Below are positions 59,739-64,000 of a DNA stretch of 64,000 nucleotides, one piece after another; position 1 is the stretch's first letter; every line of letters begins with the position of its first letter. The translations under genes and the position numbers were made by a program. The stretch is from Maribacter dokdonensis DSW-8 (lineage in GTDB: Bacteria > Bacteroidota > Bacteroidia > Flavobacteriales > Flavobacteriaceae): contig NZ_LDPE01000002.1 in the NCBI RefSeq assembly GCF_001447995.1, positions 682,001 to 746,000 on the forward strand, written 5' to 3'. The notes under the pieces are model-generated. The model did not search any database and was not told the DNA's origin. It was given only the letters and a program-made list of their open reading frames with translations.

Positions 59739-61417
59739 TATTTTATGGGAATTGGTTTTCCGTTTAGACCGTATAAAAGGTCATTTTCAGAAATCACAAC
59801 CCTAAAGTAGCCAATATTTTCTGTTTTAGTTTTTGGTAGTTGAAATTTAAATACCGTAGTATCTTGCTTTTTCAAAGTTGTAATGCCATTAAGCAAAGTT
59901 TCTGGGGATATTCGTAAGGTTTCTAATGGATGTTTATAGTTATCCATGAACGTTACGGCAAATTTCAATTTTTTAAGGTCTATGTCTTCTTTGTAAGGAT
60001 TATATACTTTTAGGTCCATAGCCTTATCCGTATGCAATTTTACCTCATCATCCTCAATTATACAATCTAATTTGCGGTATGATTGAAAGTTAGAAATGTA
60101 TTTACCTTTGTAGAGTCCGCCATCCTCCCTTGTATAGGTAAATGCAGGGTTGTTTAAATATTTAGAAACATAGGCAACATCTTTACCGCGCACTTGCTCT
60201 TCTGTATCGTTTATAGAATATTGGTTTTTACGGTACATAAAGTTGTTTAAGGAAAACGTAGGTGTGCCATTTGTATAAAATGAATACATGGGGGCGTTTC
60301 TGTACGAGTTTTCAAACACTACCGGTATGTTACCAACCTCATCTTCAATGGCTTTTGCCCATTCTTTATTGCCGTGGCTTTCATAATAGAAATTAAAGAG
60401 CAAGGGCTGGTAGGCAAGTCCCATTCTCAAATAAAGTATTAAAACGGTATTGATGAGTCCTAATCTAAAAATCCAAGTTAAGGCTTGTTTGTTTTGTAGC
60501 ATGTAGTTAAAAGCAATAACTACAAGAGGTATACAGACAATGATGATCCATTGTGTTTGTACTCTTCTATTGAAGCTAGAAATAAAGAAGAAAATCAAAA
60601 CTCCGTAAGTAAGATATATTAGGGCTTTATTAAAGAGATCGTTGCCTTTGGTTTTAAAAAGTGCCTTATAGATAAAAGGAAAAGTTAGACCAAAGATAGC
60701 AACCAAGTTTACGAGAAAACCTAAAGTGTATTTTTCAAAACTATAAGCCGCATTGGGGCGTTCGTATAAATGATATTTAATGGATACAAAATCATTTTCA
60801 TAAAGCCAGTAAAAATGAGGGGCATAACAACCTAATGCAACTATGACCGCTAACCAAGCATATTTGTTGGTAGTAAGTTTTAGGTTTGATAATAGCACAA
60901 AGAAAATTACCAAAACGGCATGATACTTACTGTACATTAACGCGGCCATAAAAACACCCATTAAAATGGCCAGGCCCCAAGTGTTTTTTTTGATGAAATG
61001 CTTATATGTCAACAAAAAACAACTTGTAAAAAATAAGAGAGGCGTATCTGGTAGGGTGAAAAAACCGTAGGCATTTAGCAGTGTCATGGAAAAAACCAGA
61101 ACAAAATAGTGGGTAATGTAATCGTTCTTTTTTGGATTACCTATCATTAACCACAGTAGAATAATATTGACGGCAGAAAGAATGCAGCTCATAAAGCGTA
61201 CGCCAAGCTCACCATTAAAAAAGAAACTGCTGAGTTTTACCAGTAGGGCCACCATGGGTGGATGATCAAAATAGCCCCATGCCATTTTTTGGCTGTAATA
61301 CCAGTAGTAAGCTTCATCAAAAATGAGTTGCGTAAAACTAGATTGAACAAGGTTTAGAATGAAAATTGCAGCCAAAAAAAAATAAAACTGCTTGGGTATT
61401 TTAGTCAACATTTGCAT
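59738..61417 (-). CDS. GT39-type (ArnT/PMT-like) membrane glycosyltransferase
   Basis: This 559-residue protein has about twelve membrane helices in the first 400 residues and a C-terminal soluble domain (about 400-559). The acidic first-loop motif is present as IFDEAYYWYYSQKMAWGYFDHPPM (starting about residue 33), typical of dolichyl-phosphate-mannose-protein mannosyltransferase and ArnT. Such enzymes use a polyprenol-phosphate sugar in the periplasm to modify lipid or protein. The divergent gene at 61547 encodes the enzyme that could make this donor. Acceptor unknown. Confidence 0.88.
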   Translation of the reverse strand: MQMLTKIPKQFYFFLAAIFILNLVQSSFTQLIFDEAYYWYYSQKMAWGYFDHPPMVALLVKLSSFFFNGELGVRFMSCILSAVNIILLWLMIGNPKKNDYITHYFVLVFSMTLLNAYGFFTLPDTPLLFFTSCFLLTYKHFIKKNTWGLAILMGVFMAALMYSKYHAVLVIFFVLLSNLKLTTNKYAWLAVIVALGCYAPHFYWLYENDFVSIKYHLYERPNAAYSFEKYTLGFLVNLVAIFGLTFPFIYKALFKTKGNDLFNKALIYLTYGVLIFFFISSFNRRVQTQWIIIVCIPLVVIAFNYMLQNKQALTWIFRLGLINTVLILYLRMGLAYQPLLFNFYYESHGNKEWAKAIEDEVGNIPVVFENSYRNAPMYSFYTNGTPTFSLNNFMYRKNQYSINDTEEQVRGKDVAYVSKYLNNPAFTYTREDGGLYKGKYISNFQSYRKLDCIIEDDEVKLHTDKAMDLKVYNPYKEDIDLKKLKFAVTFMDNYKHPLETLRISPETLLNGITTLKKQDTTVFKFQLPKTKTENIGYFRVVISENDLLYGLNGKPIPIK

Positions 61418-61493
61418 AAAGTACTAAGTGGTAAAATTACAAATTTAAGACTACCTACCTAGTTTAAATATTTCATAAAGATATTGTAGGCCA

Positions 61494-61524
61494 TTTTAAG
61501 ACGACTTTTAAAACCTTACTTTTG
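61494..61524 (+). promoter_or_regulatory. Promoter of the GT2-dihydroorotase operon
   Basis: TTTT (61494-61497) and TACTTTTG (61517-61524) have a 19-base spacer and a perfect -7. The ATG follows 22 bases later. Confidence 0.65.
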
Positions 61525-61546
61525 TCCAAACACCTAGAATTATCTT

Positions 61547-62275
61547 ATGTCCAGTAGTATAGTAATCATACCTACTTATAATGAAATAGAAAATGTAGAG
61601 GCTATAATTAGGGCTGTATTTGTGTTGCAGAAAGAGTTTCATGTACTTATAGTAGATGATAATTCGCCAGATAAAACAGGAGATTGCGTTCGTGGACTGC
61701 AAGAAGAGTTTAAAGGAAGACTCTTTTTAGAAACTAGATTGGAGAAATCTGGTTTAGGTACTGCTTATATTCACGGTTTTAAATGGGCAATAGCAAAAGG
61801 CTACGATTATATTTTTGAGATGGATGCGGATTTCTCGCACACTCCATCAGACTTGTTAAGGCTTTTAAAGGCTTGTGAGAACGGGGCGGATCTTGCAGTG
61901 GGGTCTCGTTATAAAAAAGGGGTGAATGTGGTGAACTGGCCTTTGTATAGGGTGTTGTTATCCTATGGTGCATCAATTTATGTAAAATTGGTAACCGGTA
62001 TGCGGGTAGATGATCCAACAGCGGGTTTTGTTTGCTATAGGAGAGAGGTGTTAGAAGCTATTAACCTAGACTCGGTTCGTTTTGTAGGCTACGCATTTCA
62101 AATAGAAATGAAATTTAGGGCGTACTTAAAACATTTTAAGATAGAAGAAGTTTCCATTATTTTTAGAGATCGGGTATTGGGAAAATCAAAAATGAGCTCG
62201 TCAATCATTAGTGAAGCGATTTGGGGAGTGTTTATAATGAAAATGAGAAGTTTATTTCTGAAAAATAAGTTTTAA
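61547..62275 (+). CDS. Polyprenol-phosphate mannose synthase-type GT2 glycosyltransferase
   Basis: This 242-residue GT-A enzyme has the VIIPTYNEIENVE start, the LIVDDNSPD metal motif, and FEMDADFSHTP, followed by GVNVVNWPLYR. This is the DPM1 pattern; it transfers a sugar from GDP- or UDP-sugar to a polyprenol phosphate at the cytoplasmic face. There is no C-terminal membrane helix of the long type. The divergent GT39 gene is a natural user of its product. Dihydroorotase begins two bases later. Confidence 0.92.
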   Translation: MSSSIVIIPTYNEIENVEAIIRAVFVLQKEFHVLIVDDNSPDKTGDCVRGLQEEFKGRLFLETRLEKSGLGTAYIHGFKWAIAKGYDYIFEMDADFSHTPSDLLRLLKACENGADLAVGSRYKKGVNVVNWPLYRVLLSYGASIYVKLVTGMRVDDPTAGFVCYRREVLEAINLDSVRFVGYAFQIEMKFRAYLKHFKIEEVSIIFRDRVLGKSKMSSSIISEAIWGVFIMKMRSLFLKNKF

Positions 62276-62277
62276 AT

Positions 62278-63615
62278 ATGGGTAAAATAGTATTGAAGAA
62301 CGGTACAATTGTTAATGAGGGAATAGTACAGGAAAAAGATATTCTAATAGTTGATGATGTAATTTCAAAAATAGCCGATGATATTTCTGATGCGGATGCA
62401 GAGGTCATAGATGTTGCCGGTATGCATATTTTACCGGGGGTCATAGATGATCAGGTACATTTTAGAGAACCGGGCCTTACCCATAAGGGAACTATAGCAA
62501 CAGAAAGTAGAGCGGCACTTGCTGGTGGTATAACTACGTTTATGGAGCAACCCAATACTACGCCGCAAACAACTACCATAGAAAAATTGGAAGAAAAGTT
62601 CGCAACTGCATCAAACTCGGCGTTTGCAAATTATTCTTTTCTATTTGGGGGAACCAATGATAATTTAGAGGAATTAAAAAGACTTGATAAAAATGCCTGT
62701 TCGGGGATAAAGTTGTTCTTAGGCTCTTCAACGGGCAATATGTTGGTAGATGATGAAAAAGTCATTGAAAACATATTCAGTAATACAGAGATGGTCATTT
62801 CTGCACATTGTGAAGATGAAACGACCATACGTGAAAATCTTGCGAAGTACAAAGCGGAGTACGGTGATGATATTCCGGTAGAGATGCACCCTATTATACG
62901 AAGTGAAGAAGCATGTTATTTGTCTTCATCAAGAGCAATTGCATTAGCTAAAAAAACAGGGGCAAGGTTGCATGTGTTTCATTTGTCTACCGGAAAGGAA
63001 ACTGATCTGTTCCGTAACGATATTCCGTTAGGGCAAAAGAAAATTACGGCAGAAGTATGTATACATCATCTTTGGTTCTCAGATGCTGATTATGCAAATA
63101 AAGGAACACTGATCAAGTGGAATCCGGCGGTTAAAACTGCTAAGGATCGTGATATGCTCTGGAATGCCTTGTTAGATGATAGAATAGACGTAATTGCAAC
63201 AGATCACGCACCTCATTTATTAGAAGAGAAAAAAAATGTTTATACTAAGGCACCTTCTGGCGGACCATTGGTACAACATGCCTTGAACGCAATGCTTGAA
63301 AAGGTCAAGGACGGTACCATTACCTTAGAAAAAATGGTACAGAAAATGTGCCATAATCCTGCAATATTGTTTCAGATAGAAAAACGAGGGTACATTCGTG
63401 AAGGCTATTATGCAGATTTGGTAGTAGCCAATTTGAATAGCCCTTGGACGGTAAGTAAAGAAAATATCGCTTATAAATGTAAATGGTCTCCTTTTGAGGA
63501 TACTACGTTCTCATCTAAAGTGGTACATACTTTTATCAACGGTCATTTAGGATATAGCAATGGTGTGTTTTCTGAAAAACGAAATGCAAAAAGACTTACA
63601 TTCAACAGATCATGA
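62278..63615 (+). CDS. pyrC: Dihydroorotase
   Basis: This 445-residue amidohydrolase makes dihydroorotate in pyrimidine synthesis. It has the IDDQVHFREPGLTHKG segment (56-71), where the usual first metal-binding His of the HxH motif is Gln59, and the second, His61, is kept. ISAHCEDE, LHVFHLSTGKE and IATDHAPHLLEEK supply the later ligands. The change at Gln59 is also known in Bacteroidota relatives, so it is likely family-typical. The gene touches the lipoprotein gene (ATGA overlap). Confidence 0.93.
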   Translation: MGKIVLKNGTIVNEGIVQEKDILIVDDVISKIADDISDADAEVIDVAGMHILPGVIDDQVHFREPGLTHKGTIATESRAALAGGITTFMEQPNTTPQTTTIEKLEEKFATASNSAFANYSFLFGGTNDNLEELKRLDKNACSGIKLFLGSSTGNMLVDDEKVIENIFSNTEMVISAHCEDETTIRENLAKYKAEYGDDIPVEMHPIIRSEEACYLSSSRAIALAKKTGARLHVFHLSTGKETDLFRNDIPLGQKKITAEVCIHHLWFSDADYANKGTLIKWNPAVKTAKDRDMLWNALLDDRIDVIATDHAPHLLEEKKNVYTKAPSGGPLVQHALNAMLEKVKDGTITLEKMVQKMCHNPAILFQIEKRGYIREGYYADLVVANLNSPWTVSKENIAYKCKWSPFEDTTFSSKVVHTFINGHLGYSNGVFSEKRNAKRLTFNRS

Positions 63616-64000
63616 AACAGTTTCTATTTCTAACGCTGGCGGTGTTGTTATTTTCTTCTTGCGCGGAGGAACTTATTGAAAAACCGGATAATTTAATATC
63701 AGAAGATAAAATGGTCACCATAATTAAAGATATGGCCATTGTTAATGCCGGTAAAGCTACAAATCTTAGTAAGTTAAGGGAAAACGGTGTAGATCCAACG
63801 TCTTATATCTTTAAAAAGTATGAGATCGATAGTGCACAATTTGTAAATAGCGACAGATATTACGCATCTAAACCACTGGTTTATGAAACTATGTACAAAC
63901 AAGTGGAAAAAGAATTGGAAGAGCAACGATTAAAATTGGAAGCAGAAAAAAAAGTACGTGACAGTATGAACCAGGCTGAGAAGGTTAAAAAAAATATTGA
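63612..64000 (+). CDS. DUF4296 lipoprotein (3' partial)
   Basis: ATG at 63612 overlaps the dihydroorotase TGA in ATGA. The frame stays open for 129 complete codons to the window end, so the C-terminus is missing. The product has a lipobox (Cys17 in LFSSCAEEL), then KMVTIIKDMAIVNAGKA and YIFKKYEIDSAQFVNSDRYYASKP, the DUF4296 pattern, and a charged helical end. DUF4296 lipoproteins are conserved after dihydroorotase genes in Flavobacteriia. The function is unknown. Confidence 0.88.
   Translation, partial: MKQFLFLTLAVLLFSSCAEELIEKPDNLISEDKMVTIIKDMAIVNAGKATNLSKLRENGVDPTSYIFKKYEIDSAQFVNSDRYYASKPLVYETMYKQVEKELEEQRLKLEAEKKVRDSMNQAEKVKKNI

Noticed and set aside
1..64000. CRISPR arrays, tRNA or rRNA genes, insertion sequences and prophage
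   Set aside because: I looked for repeated spacer-like units, cloverleaf stems, transposase or integrase motifs and phage structural genes and found none.

Overview
The window is a chromosomal segment of a marine-type member of the Flavobacteriaceae (Bacteroidota); Maribacter, Zobellia and Cellulophaga-like genera would fit, but genus is a guess. The evidence is low G+C DNA, gliding genes gldE and gldD, a protein with a type IX secretion type B C-terminal domain, families typical of Flavobacteriia (DUF4199, DUF4271, DUF3098, DUF3127, DUF4296, DUF4301, DUF2490), and promoters of the Bacteroidota form TTTG-N19-TAnnTTTG. I see no rRNA, tRNA, CRISPR array, insertion sequence, prophage or integrase. 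It reads as a stable chromosomal core with small accessory patches.

Layout. 1-2.3 kb: gldE (cut by the window edge), gldD and a PLP-dependent dehydratase. 2.3-9.1 kb: an HMA-domain protein with a lipoprotein, a DMT exporter, a DUF2807 protein, a paired M16 protease (one active and one inactive subunit) and a DUF4199 protein. 9.1-10.2 kb: rplU (with an extra helix-hairpin-helix domain) and rpmA. 10.2-14.7 kb: an unrecognised 446-residue protein with a threefold internal repeat, a 5'-nucleotidase, two small envelope proteins and ahcY. 14.8-18.4 kb: a tight operon of phosphopantetheinyl transferase, a YkoF-like thiamine-binding protein, a PnuC-type transporter, a NadR-like kinase and DUF4301. 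18.5-24.3 kb: three paralogous small secreted proteins, a possible small RNA or micro-ORF region, a sigma-54 activator and a convergent hybrid histidine kinase. 24.4-26.8 kb: a TPP riboswitch controlling a TonB-dependent receptor. 26.9-33.7 kb: mixed housekeeping genes (greA, a HIT protein, a histidine kinase, aat, tag). 33.8-39.7 kb: a TetR regulator, an ABC-type membrane protein whose nucleotide-binding domain is degenerate, HlyD, TolC and a thioredoxin-fold protein. 39.7-48 kb: a TonB-like protein, truB, uppP, DUF3098, ftsX, a T9SS cargo protein and leuS. 48.3-64 kb: ald, a zinc metallopeptidase, ferritin, an Lrp regulator with a saccharopine-dehydrogenase-like enzyme, an SLC13 transporter with glycerate kinase, pckA, a HemD-like protein, DUF4271, a GT39 and GT2 (polyprenol-phosphate-mannose type) pair, dihydroorotase and a DUF4296 lipoprotein that runs off the end.

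How the genes may work together. The most system-like signal is a probable vitamin (thiamine) uptake and salvage route in two pieces: the TPP-riboswitch-controlled outer-membrane receptor, and an operon with a thiamine-binding protein, a PnuC-type permease, a small kinase and DUF4301, in which I see sequence features resembling nucleotidyltransferases. A second candidate system is the group of three small secreted paralogs next to a sigma-54 activator and a hybrid sensor kinase, with similar TGGCAT elements upstream of two of the three. A third is the TetR-ABC-HlyD-TolC export operon, in which Walker A, signature, Walker B and H-loop residues of the ATPase are all altered.
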